Assembly (NCBI GenBank): GCA_028867235.1
Contig: JAGWGS010000071.1
Location: 1 to 6,871 of the forward strand
DNA length: 6,871 nt
Source of the DNA: Nitrososphaerota archaeon
Lineage (GTDB): Archaea; Thermoproteota; Nitrososphaeria; Nitrososphaerales; Nitrosopumilaceae
Reading direction: 5' to 3'
Under the pieces are notes generated by a model. That model had not been told where the DNA came from and searched no databases. It saw only the letters and a list, made by a program, of their open reading frames with translations. A program made the position numbers and the translations under genes. Each line of letters begins with the position of its first letter. Positions within the stretch are counted from its first letter, which is position 1. This document shows positions 1 to 6,458 of this stretch, one piece after another.

Positions 1-1968
1 TAATGTCCTGTATGCTGATGTCTTTGTCTCATTAAACTTGGCAAGATTCTGATCGTCTGCTACGATATATGTCTCATCTGTACCGTCAGATTTTTTCGAG
101 TCTATCATGTCTCTTGGGAGTTGAATTGACAGAACCCCTGGACTGTTTGCTCTTATGTTCACATTAAGGGAGAATGTATCCTGGTTTATGCCAGCTGTTA
201 GTATCTGGCCACCAATTATCTTGTAACTGATTGTCGATGTCGTGTTTATCACCGAAACAAATCCCTGGGATTGCTGTGGTACAAATGGAGGTGGTGAGGG
301 ATTTTGATTGGTATTCTGTGATGGTACTGTGACTGATACTTGAGATGAAGGCTTGCTGATTCCTGCATTACTTATTGATGACACTCTGAAATAATACGAT
401 ATTCCTGGCTGTAGCCATGATTTCCCAAATGATGTCTGGACTCCCGTGTTTGCCGTGTCTGTGACCCACGTGCCTGATTGTCCTGTCATTGATTCTACCT
501 TGTACCCTGTCACAGGAAGCTTTCCGTTATTTGATGGTGCAATCCATGTTACTTGTACGCTGCTTGACGTGATCATTGTAGCACTAAGTCCGGTGGGTGG
601 ATCTGGCAGTGTCTGACCCTGCGTTGGTGTCTGTGTTGAAGTCTGACTAGAATCTGGCGATGTCGATGTACTTGTAGGAGTGACAGTTGCAGGTGGGGAA
701 GGATTTGTTTGAGAGCCTCCTGACAGCTGGGCTGATACAACAAAATTGTATGTTTTGCCAGTTGTAAGACCTGATACTGTGTAACTAGTGGTACTTCCTT
801 GAATTGAATCATCTATTGGAAGCATGTTTCCATTTATCACTTGATCAATTGTATATCCGCTGATTATCTGACCATATGTCTGTGATGGTGCAATCCATGA
901 TATCTTTGCACTAGTCGGTGATATTGCAATTGCTGTTGTTATTATCGGAGTCGTGGTATCTCGCGGTGTCACAGTTACACTGTTTGACGGACTGCCTACT
1001 CCTAGTGAGTTTATTGCACTGACACGATATGTGTAGCTTGTACCTGTAACAAGTTTGCTATGTGTATATGCAGTATTTGATGTTCCAGTGTTTGCTACAA
1101 GTACGATAAAGTTTGATGTCCCGTTGGAGTATTCTATCTTGTAACCTGTGATTGGCGTCCCACCATTATTTGATGGTGCAATCCATGACAAGCTTACACT
1201 TGTAGCAGAAGCCGGATTTGCACTAAGTGTTGGAGAATCCGGAACTGTGTTTACCGCAACAGGTGTTGCTGATGCAATATTTGATGAATTACTAATTCCT
1301 ATCGAGTTTATAGCAAAGACTCTGTATGTGTATGTGTGACCTGTCTGCAGGCCTGTGTGAGAGTATGCTGTAAATGAGCTGCCTGAATTTGCAACAAGAT
1401 TTGTGAAGTTTCCAGAATCTAATTGGTAATCTATCTTGTAGCCTGTTACTGGAGGACCTCCATTTGATATCGGTGCACTCCATGATAGATTTATCTGGGT
1501 TGAAGAATAAATTGCAGCGCCAAGATTCTGTGGTGGGTTCGGAACAATATGTTGAGGTGGTGCAGAACTGCTTGTTGGCGTAGCGCTCTGCTCAGGAGTA
1601 GGACTTCCTTTGCCTGCAGAATTTATCGCAAAGACTCGATAAAGATATGTTTTTCCAGTTGCAACGTTAGTATGAGTATAATTTGTAGCATTTCCTAGCG
1701 TGACAAGTGTAGTATCTGACGGATTTGGAACCATTCTGTAATCAATTTCATATCCTGTAATTGGTGCACCGCCGTTATTCTGTGGAGGACTCCATGCAAG
1801 AAAAACACTTGTTGGTGATACGGGTGTTGCAGTAAATCCTGTTGGTACATCTGGGACATTTGCGGTCTGTGCGTATGACTGACCTGCAAAAAACAAAGTT
1901 CCAGATAAAACAATCATCTGCAATATCATAAAGTTTGTAAAATTATTCTTCAAATTGGCTGTGTTCAT
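1..1968 (-). CDS. Secreted fibronectin type III repeat protein, probable PEFG-CTERM type (C-terminus missing)
   Basis: The frame is open without a break from the ATG at 1968 to the window edge (656 codons), so the stop is missing. Residues 1-33 form a signal peptide: a short basic/polar start, a hydrophobic core around 13-28, and likely cleavage after SYA. Five fibronectin type III domains follow, at roughly 38-130, 143-236, 242-335, 340-431 and 455-547. Each has a W-x-(A/P)-P-x-x-x-x-G core strand, an (I/V)-(T/S)-GY turn and a (S/T)YxxxV strand; four end in an INS/ISN-x-G-type loop. A Thr/Ser/Gln-rich linker (about 430-454) precedes domain five, and a Pro/Gln-rich linker (about 548-568) follows it. 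Residues 570-656 start a beta-rich domain (SYKIIGGQ, LSIQLPRDMIDS) of the kind I recall just before the PEFG-CTERM anchor in thaumarchaeal surface proteins. No cysteine is present. Likely role: extracellular adhesion or envelope protein; the ligand is unknown. The FN3 calls are firm; the anchor type is inferred. Confidence 0.88.
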   Translation of the reverse strand, partial: MNTANLKNNFTNFMILQMIVLSGTLFFAGQSYAQTANVPDVPTGFTATPVSPTSVFLAWSPPQNNGGAPITGYEIDYRMVPNPSDTTLVTLGNATNYTHTNVATGKTYLYRVFAINSAGKGSPTPEQSATPTSSSAPPQHIVPNPPQNLGAAIYSSTQINLSWSAPISNGGPPVTGYKIDYQLDSGNFTNLVANSGSSFTAYSHTGLQTGHTYTYRVFAINSIGISNSSNIASATPVAVNTVPDSPTLSANPASATSVSLSWIAPSNNGGTPITGYKIEYSNGTSNFIVLVANTGTSNTAYTHSKLVTGTSYTYRVSAINSLGVGSPSNSVTVTPRDTTTPIITTAIAISPTSAKISWIAPSQTYGQIISGYTIDQVINGNMLPIDDSIQGSTTSYTVSGLTTGKTYNFVVSAQLSGGSQTNPSPPATVTPTSTSTSPDSSQTSTQTPTQGQTLPDPPTGLSATMITSSSVQVTWIAPSNNGKLPVTGYKVESMTGQSGTWVTDTANTGVQTSFGKSWLQPGISYYFRVSSISNAGISKPSSQVSVTVPSQNTNQNPSPPPFVPQQSQGFVSVINTTSTISYKIIGGQILTAGINQDTFSLNVNIRANSPGVLSIQLPRDMIDSKKSDGTDETYIVADDQNLAKFNETKTSAYRTL
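532..1187. repeat. Three in-frame copies of a 17-bp element within the FN3 coding region
   Basis: The plus-strand word TGATGGTGCAATCCATG occurs exactly at 532-548, 883-899 and 1171-1187. It encodes (on the minus strand) the core WIAPS strand of FN3 domains five, four and three. The spacings of 351 and 288 bp are multiples of three. Domains one and two carry related but diverged versions. Identity at the codon level, not only in amino acids, suggests that domains three to five arose by fairly recent internal duplication or have been homogenised. Confidence 0.7.
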
Positions 1969-1993
1969 TTTTTACAAATTGTTGTATGTTTCA

Positions 1994-2037
1994 TTATTCA
2001 TAAGTTGTATTGGGAAGTATTTTGAATCCATATATGA
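1994..2037 (-). promoter_or_regulatory. Candidate promoter region of the FN3 gene
   Basis: The 108-bp gap upstream of the FN3 start holds two AT-rich TATA-like words on the minus strand. CATATATGG (2037-2029) would give a leader of about 40 nt. TTATGAATAA (2003-1994) would give a nearly leaderless transcript. No Shine-Dalgarno sequence precedes the ATG, where the local sequence is TTGTAAAAAATG. I cannot decide between the two boxes from sequence alone. Confidence 0.3.
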
Positions 2038-2076
2038 AAAGAATCTTGACAAAATCACTTACAAGGTTTTTTTTAT

Positions 2077-2370
2077 CTAGTATTTCTTTTTTAGTTCATT
2101 GTATTCGTCTTGGGATGTCTTTTTTGTTTTTGATCCTGGCTTGTTTCTTGGCTTTGATCTAACCATACAGTTACAACAGTTACAATACAGATCGACTGTT
2201 TCATCTGTTACAGGCCTGTCTTCTCTATCATGGCATGCCTCTCTTGACATAAAGACACCACATATCTGACAACGTACCTGGCCTGATAAATAACGACTAG
2301 ATCCATCCCTTGGCTTTCTTACCTTGTATTCCTTGCATAATTCTCTACACGTGCCTCTGTCTTTATGCAT
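2077..2370 (-). CDS. Small zinc-ribbon protein of a thaumarchaeal family, function unknown
   Basis: This is a 97-residue, very basic protein. It has nine cysteines: C8 and C12 near the N-terminus, then CQIC (34-37), C46, and a dense CNCCNC cluster (63-68). It also carries the motifs RYLSGQVRCQIC and VRSKPRNK. Small proteins with (R/G)RY-x-SGQ-x-RC-x-x-C, a second CxxC-like pair and a basic R-x-KPR tail are, as I recall, abundant in ammonia-oxidising archaea and have no assigned role; a zinc-stabilised nucleic-acid or protein binder is plausible. I chose the ATG at 2370. The frame stays open up to a TTG at 2430, which would add 20 residues, but a TATA-like box lies 25 bp upstream of the ATG, inside that extension. 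The C-terminus is a Lys-rich tail ending ELKKKY. The family call is from memory; function is not inferred further. Confidence 0.75.
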   Translation of the reverse strand: MHKDRGTCRELCKEYKVRKPRDGSSRYLSGQVRCQICGVFMSREACHDREDRPVTDETVDLYCNCCNCMVRSKPRNKPGSKTKKTSQDEYNELKKKY

Positions 2371-2390
2371 GGACAATTTTCGATACAGAA

Positions 2391-2400
2391 GAATAAATTC
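2391..2400 (-). promoter_or_regulatory. TATA-like box for the zinc-ribbon gene, implying a leaderless mRNA
   Basis: On the minus strand GAATTTATTC is centred about 25 bp before the ATG at 2370. That is the archaeal TATA-to-transcription-start distance, so transcription would begin at or next to the start codon. This supports the ATG at 2370 over the upstream TTG at 2430. The call rests on position and AT content only. Confidence 0.45.
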
Positions 2401-2512
2401 CCATGCATTTGCTATCTGGCTGTAAAGCAATTATTTTGTACATGTTTGTTTATCCAGAGGAATCTGTTGGTTTATTGACTAATTCATAAACTACTTGCTG
2501 ATGATACGCATG

Positions 2513-2521
2513 CCTTTTATC
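2513..2521 (+). promoter_or_regulatory. TATA-like box for the NDH-2 gene
   Basis: CTTTTATCG lies about 33 bp before the ATG at 2551, which predicts a start of transcription near 2543 and a leader of only a few bases. No Shine-Dalgarno sequence is present (the local sequence is GATTGTAACAAATG). The 120- to 180-bp region between this gene and the divergent zinc-ribbon gene shows nothing else I can name. Confidence 0.4.
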
Positions 2522-2550
2522 GCTTTGGCGACTCATCTGGATTGTAACAA

Positions 2551-3930
2551 ATGATAAGAAAATTCAGCTCACACAGTCATCCTAAAACAAAGATACTCAT
2601 ACTTGGAGGAGGCTTTGCAGGAAGTAATATCCTCCGGGAGATGCAAAAACAACAGCGTGACGATGTTGAAATAACTCTGGTAAGTCAAGACAACTTTTTT
2701 CTTTTCACTCCCATGCTTCCCGAGGTCTCATCAGGAATGCTTCATGCCAGTGACATCACTACCCCAATCAGATCTTTTTGCAAGACTGCCAATTTTTGTC
2801 ATGCAAAAATTACATCAATTGATTTACAAAACAGGAATGTATCTCTGATTAGAATATTTGATGAAAAAGAGACTACACTTGAATATGATTATCTAGTACT
2901 AGCACTTGGGAGCAAAGATAATTTCTTTGGAAATGTCAACATTGAAAATTTTGCATTTACAATCAAGACTTTGGAGGATGCAATAGCGATTCGAAATCAC
3001 ATCATCAGCGTACTAGAGTGTGCAGACCAAGAGAAAGATCAAATCTTGCAAGAACAATTACTGAGATTTGTGATAGTTGGTGGAGGTTTTGCGGGTGTGG
3101 AAATTGCAACAGAGATACACCATTTCTTACATGATGCAACAAAAAACTATTACAAAAATATTGACCCAAAAAAAATTAAAACAATAATCATCTCTGCAAG
3201 GGATGGAATTTTACCTGAGGTTGGAGATGATCTTGGAAAATTTGCCTTGGAATACGTACAAAAGTCAGGAATTGAGGTGTATGTCAACACAAAAGCCCTC
3301 GATGCAGGCGAAAACCATGTTCTATTAAGTGATAATACTATAATCCCATGTGCAACACTTGTCTGGGCAGGTGGAGTTACAGTTGACCCGCTGATAGCAT
3401 CTCTTAAATGCGAACACGGTCAATCTGGTAGACTCGTTGTAGACCAGTACCTCAGACTAAAAGATAACACACATGTCTTTGCATTGGGGGATTGTGCGCA
3501 TTTGGTTGATGCTAAAAACAACCTAGTCTATCCTACAACTGCACAAATAGCAATAAGACAAGCAAAACTAGTCTCTGACAACTTGTTTGCAGAGATTACG
3601 GGGAATGCTAATCTGGTAAAACCGTTTGAATATCATAACAAAGGTGTGATGGCAACCATTGGAAAAAGAACTGGCGTCGCATTGCTAAATGGAAGGCAGG
3701 TGCATGGATTTCCAGCATGGCTTTTGTGGAGAACCTTTTATTGGTTGCATCTTCCTACTAGAGAAAAGAAACTCAAGGTGGGATTTGACTGGATACTTGG
3801 AACAATCTTTAGGGCTGATATCATGACGGTGGGATTTATCAAGAAAAAGACGCTCTCAAGACTTGAGACTCCAATCTACTCTGCAATAGAAAGAACGATA
3901 GATGAGTCACAAAATGTTTCATATTTGTAA
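2551..3930 (+). CDS. ndh: Type II NADH dehydrogenase (NDH-2), FAD-dependent NADH:quinone oxidoreductase
   Basis: This 459-residue flavoprotein has the two-Rossmann layout of NDH-2. The FAD-binding GGGFAG is at 19-24, after a beta strand (KILIL). DNFFLFTPMLPEVSSG (47-62) is the typical NDH-2 segment after the second strand. YLVLALGS is at 114-121. The second, NADH-binding, GGGFAGVE is at 177-184. VFALGDCAH (309-317) contains the FAD-contacting aspartate. PTTAQIAIRQ (328-337) is the quinone-site helix. The C-terminal 90 residues (MATIGKRTGVA onward, then an aromatic-rich WLLWRTFYWLHLP stretch) match the NDH-2 membrane-docking region; there is no true transmembrane helix. The enzyme would pass electrons from NADH to the quinone pool at the inner membrane face without pumping protons. 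Length is normal for the family (about 400-460). In the AQxAxQ motif the last position is Arg336, with Gln at 337. A related quinone reductase such as SQR is less likely, because its catalytic cysteines are not evident. Confidence 0.85.
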   Translation: MIRKFSSHSHPKTKILILGGGFAGSNILREMQKQQRDDVEITLVSQDNFFLFTPMLPEVSSGMLHASDITTPIRSFCKTANFCHAKITSIDLQNRNVSLIRIFDEKETTLEYDYLVLALGSKDNFFGNVNIENFAFTIKTLEDAIAIRNHIISVLECADQEKDQILQEQLLRFVIVGGGFAGVEIATEIHHFLHDATKNYYKNIDPKKIKTIIISARDGILPEVGDDLGKFALEYVQKSGIEVYVNTKALDAGENHVLLSDNTIIPCATLVWAGGVTVDPLIASLKCEHGQSGRLVVDQYLRLKDNTHVFALGDCAHLVDAKNNLVYPTTAQIAIRQAKLVSDNLFAEITGNANLVKPFEYHNKGVMATIGKRTGVALLNGRQVHGFPAWLLWRTFYWLHLPTREKKLKVGFDWILGTIFRADIMTVGFIKKKTLSRLETPIYSAIERTIDESQNVSYL

Positions 3931-3960
3931 ATTCTCCAGTACCTAATTGAGTCCACTAAC

Positions 3961-4158
3961 TTATTGAAACCAAGGAAAGTGTTCTTTCTCTTCTTCCTTT
4001 GGAAACTCGTCAATTATTGCTTGCCCGATTTCACTGTGGTTGTATGTTAGATGGCGGAGAAATTTCTGTGAATTATCCTCCGTGGGAAAACCTTCCTTGA
4101 TCTCTTTTATCATTTCCTTGCATTCTTTGCATGGATTAAATTCAATGTAAAATTTCAT
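3961..4158 (-). CDS. Small acidic CxxC/HxxxxH protein, possible single zinc finger, function unknown
   Basis: This 65-residue protein begins MKFYIEFNPCKECKEM and carries a C10-x2-C13 pair and H36-x4-H41, a spacing compatible with one C2H2-like zinc site. The middle (14-35) is charged and probably helical; the tail is acidic (EFPKEEEKEHFPWFQ). It lacks a signal peptide and membrane segment. The start is supported by GGAG eight bases before the ATG, making it one of the few genes here with a visible ribosome-binding site. It lies convergent with the NDH-2 gene (30 bp between stops) and divergent from the FMN reductase gene. I do not recognise the family. The gene is probably real: there is an RBS, a patterned sequence and no competing reading frame. 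Confidence 0.6.
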   Translation of the reverse strand: MKFYIEFNPCKECKEMIKEIKEGFPTEDNSQKFLRHLTYNHSEIGQAIIDEFPKEEEKEHFPWFQ

Positions 4159-4166
4159 TTTCTCTT

Positions 4167-4170
4167 CTCC
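4167..4170 (-). promoter_or_regulatory. Shine-Dalgarno site of the 65-residue CxxC/HxxxxH protein
   Basis: On the minus strand GGAGAAGAGAAAATG places GGAG eight bases before the ATG at 4158. It implies a leadered transcript, unlike most neighbours. A weak AT-rich word (AGATAATACC, about 4190-4181) is too close to the RBS to be a good TATA box, so the true promoter may lie further upstream. Confidence 0.45.
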
Positions 4171-4233
4171 GTGGTATTATCTGATTTGTTGTTATTAGTT
4201 GACTGGGGATTGTAAAACTCAGTCACACCATCT

Positions 4234-4273
4234 CATATATGGAATAGATTATTTATCCTTTAAATTCAAGGAT
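4234..4273 (+). promoter_or_regulatory. Candidate promoter and ribosome-binding site of the FMN reductase gene
   Basis: Two readings are possible. ATTTATCC (4251-4258) is centred about 27 bp before the ATG at 4281 and would give a leaderless mRNA. Alternatively CATATATGG (4234-4242) would start transcription near 4264 and keep AAGGAT (4268-4273), a Shine-Dalgarno-like word seven bases before the ATG, in a short leader. The sequence does not settle which is used. Confidence 0.4.
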
Positions 4274-4280
4274 TTATCTG

Positions 4281-4865
4281 ATGACATTTCGAATTCTGGG
4301 AGTAGGTTCTAGTCTACGTAGTAAGGCATCTAGTACTATTTCCTTGTCTATGGCACTTGATATTGCAAAAAAGTATGGTACTGAGACCCGTCTGCTTGAC
4401 CTCAAACAAACCAAATTACCACTGTATGATCCTACTGAAAACCAATCTCTCCCTGAAATACTAAAAGTCAAAGATGATGTAGATTGGTCAGATGCATTGA
4501 TACTCTCAACTCCTGATTATCACGGTTCAATGTCTGGTGCTATGAAGAACTTTCTTGATTATTTCTGGGCGGAATTTGCAGGAAAAACTTTTGGATACAT
4601 CTGCGCTTCTCATGAAAAGGGCCTCACTGCAATGGATCAAATGCGAACTGCAGTAAGACAATGTTATGGATGGAGCATGCCATATGGGGTATCTGTAAGT
4701 GACAGTGATGATTTTACCGATGGAAAAATGACTCCAAAACTTGAATCTCGTCTTGAGATGCTGGCACGGGATCTGGTTGTATATGGACAGGTATTAAGAA
4801 AACAATTTCTAAATGACATAGGTGGAACAGAAAATACATTTGCATCACGATATAAAAAATCATAA
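4281..4865 (+). CDS. NAD(P)H-dependent FMN reductase (flavodoxin-like fold)
   Basis: This 194-residue cytosolic protein has the FMN_red layout. A first strand, FRILGVGSSLRSKASST (3-19), carries the G-S-x-R-x-x-S-type loop that binds the FMN phosphate. TPDYHGSMSGAMKNFLDYF (77-95) is the family's P-x-Y-x-x-S-x-x-x-x-KN-x-x-D flavin-ring loop and helix. A central strand, GKTFGYICAS (101-110), follows. Length (about 180-200) is typical. Members reduce FMN, quinones or azo dyes with NADPH or NADH, usually as dimers or tetramers; the real substrate cannot be read from sequence. A role in flavin or quinone detoxification fits the nearby NDH-2, but they are separated by an opposite-strand gene and are not co-transcribed. 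The start at 4281 sits just before the first beta strand. A short T-rich stretch (TTTCTTTTCTT, 4868-4878) after the stop may act as a terminator. Confidence 0.85.
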   Translation: MTFRILGVGSSLRSKASSTISLSMALDIAKKYGTETRLLDLKQTKLPLYDPTENQSLPEILKVKDDVDWSDALILSTPDYHGSMSGAMKNFLDYFWAEFAGKTFGYICASHEKGLTAMDQMRTAVRQCYGWSMPYGVSVSDSDDFTDGKMTPKLESRLEMLARDLVVYGQVLRKQFLNDIGGTENTFASRYKKS

Positions 4866-4882
4866 AAATTTCTTTTCTTAAG

Positions 4883-4891
4883 ATTTATTAG
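4883..4891 (+). promoter_or_regulatory. TATA-like box for the 99-residue protein gene, implying a leaderless mRNA
   Basis: ATTTATTAG is centred about 27 bp before the ATG at 4914. The gene therefore probably has its own leaderless transcript and is not simply the second gene of an operon with the FMN reductase, although the gap is only 48 bp. An ATG at 4894 is out of frame and runs into TAG after five codons. Confidence 0.45.
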
Positions 4892-4913
4892 AAATGGAAT
4901 TAGAACACTAGAC

Positions 4914-5213
4914 ATGTTGTTTGGAATATTTGCAGTGCACAGCCCTGATCTATGTCCATTAAACAACAGTCGCAGCAAGAAAACATTTCTTGAAATTAAA
5001 GGAAAACTCAAATCTGCGCAAAAAAAATTCGGTATCAAAAAGATGCTTGGATTCTACATGTCAGTGCTTGAGCATGAATGGATAATAATTCTGGATGCAA
5101 AAAGTGCCCATGATATAGAACAGATGTGCATTGCAGTAGGAATATCTTCAACAAGTACAGTAAAAATTGTACCAATAAACGACTTTAATGACGTGATTGC
5201 ACGCATAAAATAG
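4914..5213 (+). CDS. Conserved-looking 99-residue alpha/beta protein, function unknown
   Basis: The protein reads as an alternating strand/helix pattern: strand LFGIFAVHS (2-10), a loop with DLCPLNN, a long Lys-rich helix (about 22-41), strand MLGFYMSVLEHEWIIILDA (44-62), helix SAHDIEQMCIAVG (64-76), strand STVKIVPI (81-88) and a final helix. This beta-alpha-beta-beta-alpha-beta order suggests a ferredoxin-like (dimeric alpha/beta barrel) fold similar to small stand-alone monooxygenase-like or DUF3303-like proteins; that is inference from the pattern only. His9, Cys14 and His54 are candidate functional residues. It has no signal peptide or membrane segment. It follows the FMN reductase by 48 bp in the same direction, so co-regulation is possible despite a probable promoter of its own. 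I would not assign a reaction. Confidence 0.7.
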   Translation: MLFGIFAVHSPDLCPLNNSRSKKTFLEIKGKLKSAQKKFGIKKMLGFYMSVLEHEWIIILDAKSAHDIEQMCIAVGISSTSTVKIVPINDFNDVIARIK

Positions 5214-5247
5214 TCTTCAAATATTTGGTATATTGTACTGGACTGAC

Positions 5248-5276
5248 TCTTTTTATTATTACTTTTATTTTTTGTA
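5248..5276 (+). terminator. T-rich archaeal terminator between convergent genes
   Basis: After the stop of the 99-residue protein gene, the plus strand has successive T-tracts (CTCTTTTTATTATTAC, then TTTTATTTTTTG). Oligo-T tracts without a hairpin are the usual archaeal termination signal. The tract runs into the last codons of the convergent malic enzyme gene, whose Lys-rich C-terminus is read from the complementary A-tracts. Confidence 0.5.
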
Positions 5277-6437
5277 GAATTTTTTCAATGCACAAGTCAT
5301 GTTGTTCTGAAGTCTCTTATCTCCTACATTTGGTATGATGTTGTTTGTATGTAATTTGTGTCTTGGAATGGTATTTGCAACTGCAACTGCTGCAGTATAG
5401 AGTATCTTTACATCTATCTTTGATATCTGATGATCTAGTATTGCTCTCATCAGATAGGGAAAGACCAACGCATTGTTTACTCTGTTGTGAAACTGATAAC
5501 TTCCGGTAGCAACAATTTTTGCCCCTGATTTTTTTGCAATTACTGGATTTATCTCAGGCTGTGGATTGGTAAGGGCAAAAACTATTGAGTCTCTTGCCAT
5601 CTTTGATATCATCTCACCTGTCACCAAATTTTGTATTCCTGAAACACCTATGAACACATCTGCGTCAACCATGACTTCTTCAAGGGAACCTCTTGTTCTT
5701 TTTTGATTGGTACTTGCAGAAATCTCCTTTTTGTATTTAGTCATGTTCTCTTTTCTTCCTTTGTATATTGCACCTGTAGAATCTGTCACAATCATATTTT
5801 TACATCCTGCAAACCGTAGCAACTCTGCAATCCCAATCCCTGCAGATCCTGCACCTGCTATGATTATCTTTGATGTTGCTAGAGATTTTTTCACAACTCT
5901 TGACGCATTAAGAAGTGCTGCAAGAGCCACTACTGATGTACCATGTCTGTCATCATGAAAAACAGGAATTGGTATTCTTTTTTCTAATTCTTTTGAAATA
6001 TCTAAAACCTTGGGTGACTCTATGTCTTCTAGATTAATTGCTCCAAATGATGGTTCAATTGCCGTTATTGTATCAATTATCTTGTCCTTGTCTGTTGTAT
6101 CAAGACATATTGGAAATGCAGTGATTCCGGCATATTGTTTGTATAGTATTGCCTTTCCCTCCATCACCGGCATTGCAGCGTATGGACCAATGTTTCCTAG
6201 TCCTAAAATTCTTGTACCGTCTGTTACTATTGCAACATTGTTTCTCTTAGATGTAAGTATGAATTTTTTCTCTGGGTGATCGTGTACTTCTTTTGAGACT
6301 GCTGCAACTCCTGGAGTATAGATAAGCTGAATTTCTTTTGTACTAAGTTTGTGCATTCTTCGTCCAAGTAATATTGTACCTCTTAGTTTCTCATGAAATT
6401 CTATTGATTTTTTACCAATCTCTTGTGTTGATGTCAT
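5265..6437 (-). CDS. Malic enzyme (malate dehydrogenase, oxaloacetate-decarboxylating), short prokaryotic type
   Basis: It converts malate plus NAD(P)+ to pyruvate, CO2 and NAD(P)H, in the cytosol. The 390-residue chain carries the family motifs in order. YTPGVA (40-45) contains the catalytic Tyr40. VTDGTRILGLGNIGP (71-85) and MPVMEGKA (89-96) include the catalytic Lys95. GAINLEDI (132-139) and FHDD (160-163) provide the metal ligands E137, D138 and D163. HGTSVVAL follows. GAGSAGIGIAE (195-205) is the nucleotide-binding Rossmann loop; then come DVFIGVSG (260-267) and FALTNPQPE (287-295). Length matches the short MaeB N-domain/YtsJ class; there is no phosphotransacetylase-like extension. Differences from the usual motifs are R164 where Gln is common (HDDQHG), and GSYQFHNRVNN (312-322) where GRSDYPNQVNN is common. 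Cofactor preference (NAD or NADP) cannot be decided. In an autotroph using the hydroxypropionate/hydroxybutyrate cycle it may link C4 acids to pyruvate and reducing power. Confidence 0.88.
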   Translation of the reverse strand: MTSTQEIGKKSIEFHEKLRGTILLGRRMHKLSTKEIQLIYTPGVAAVSKEVHDHPEKKFILTSKRNNVAIVTDGTRILGLGNIGPYAAMPVMEGKAILYKQYAGITAFPICLDTTDKDKIIDTITAIEPSFGAINLEDIESPKVLDISKELEKRIPIPVFHDDRHGTSVVALAALLNASRVVKKSLATSKIIIAGAGSAGIGIAELLRFAGCKNMIVTDSTGAIYKGRKENMTKYKKEISASTNQKRTRGSLEEVMVDADVFIGVSGIQNLVTGEMISKMARDSIVFALTNPQPEINPVIAKKSGAKIVATGSYQFHNRVNNALVFPYLMRAILDHQISKIDVKILYTAAVAVANTIPRHKLHTNNIIPNVGDKRLQNNMTCALKKFYKK

Positions 6438-6458
6438 GGTTTTACTCTGTCAAGCTTG

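Noticed and set aside
573..1913. Four open frames (63-79 codons) at 573-812, 1148-1339, 1292-1483 and 1695-1913
   Set aside because: All lie inside the long FN3 frame in other registers. Their translations are unlike any family (Gln/His/Leu-rich) and mirror the FN3 repeat composition.
2442..2489. A 15-codon plus-strand frame (MFVYPEESVG...) between the zinc-ribbon and NDH-2 genes
   Set aside because: It has no ribosome-binding site, no TATA-like box at a suitable distance and no composition signal; a frame this short is expected by chance.
4274..5038. Minus-strand frames at 4274-4471 and 4664-5038
   Set aside because: They are antisense to the FMN reductase and the 99-residue gene, both of which have clear protein patterns. 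The antisense products show none.
2551..5213. A single redox operon (NDH-2, FMN reductase, 99-residue protein)
   Set aside because: A minus-strand gene interrupts the series, and TATA-like boxes precede each plus-strand gene.
5707..6279. Plus-strand frames at 5707-5958 and 6010-6279
   Set aside because: They are antisense to the malic enzyme. The second product is hydrophobic only because it is the complement of conserved malic enzyme motifs.
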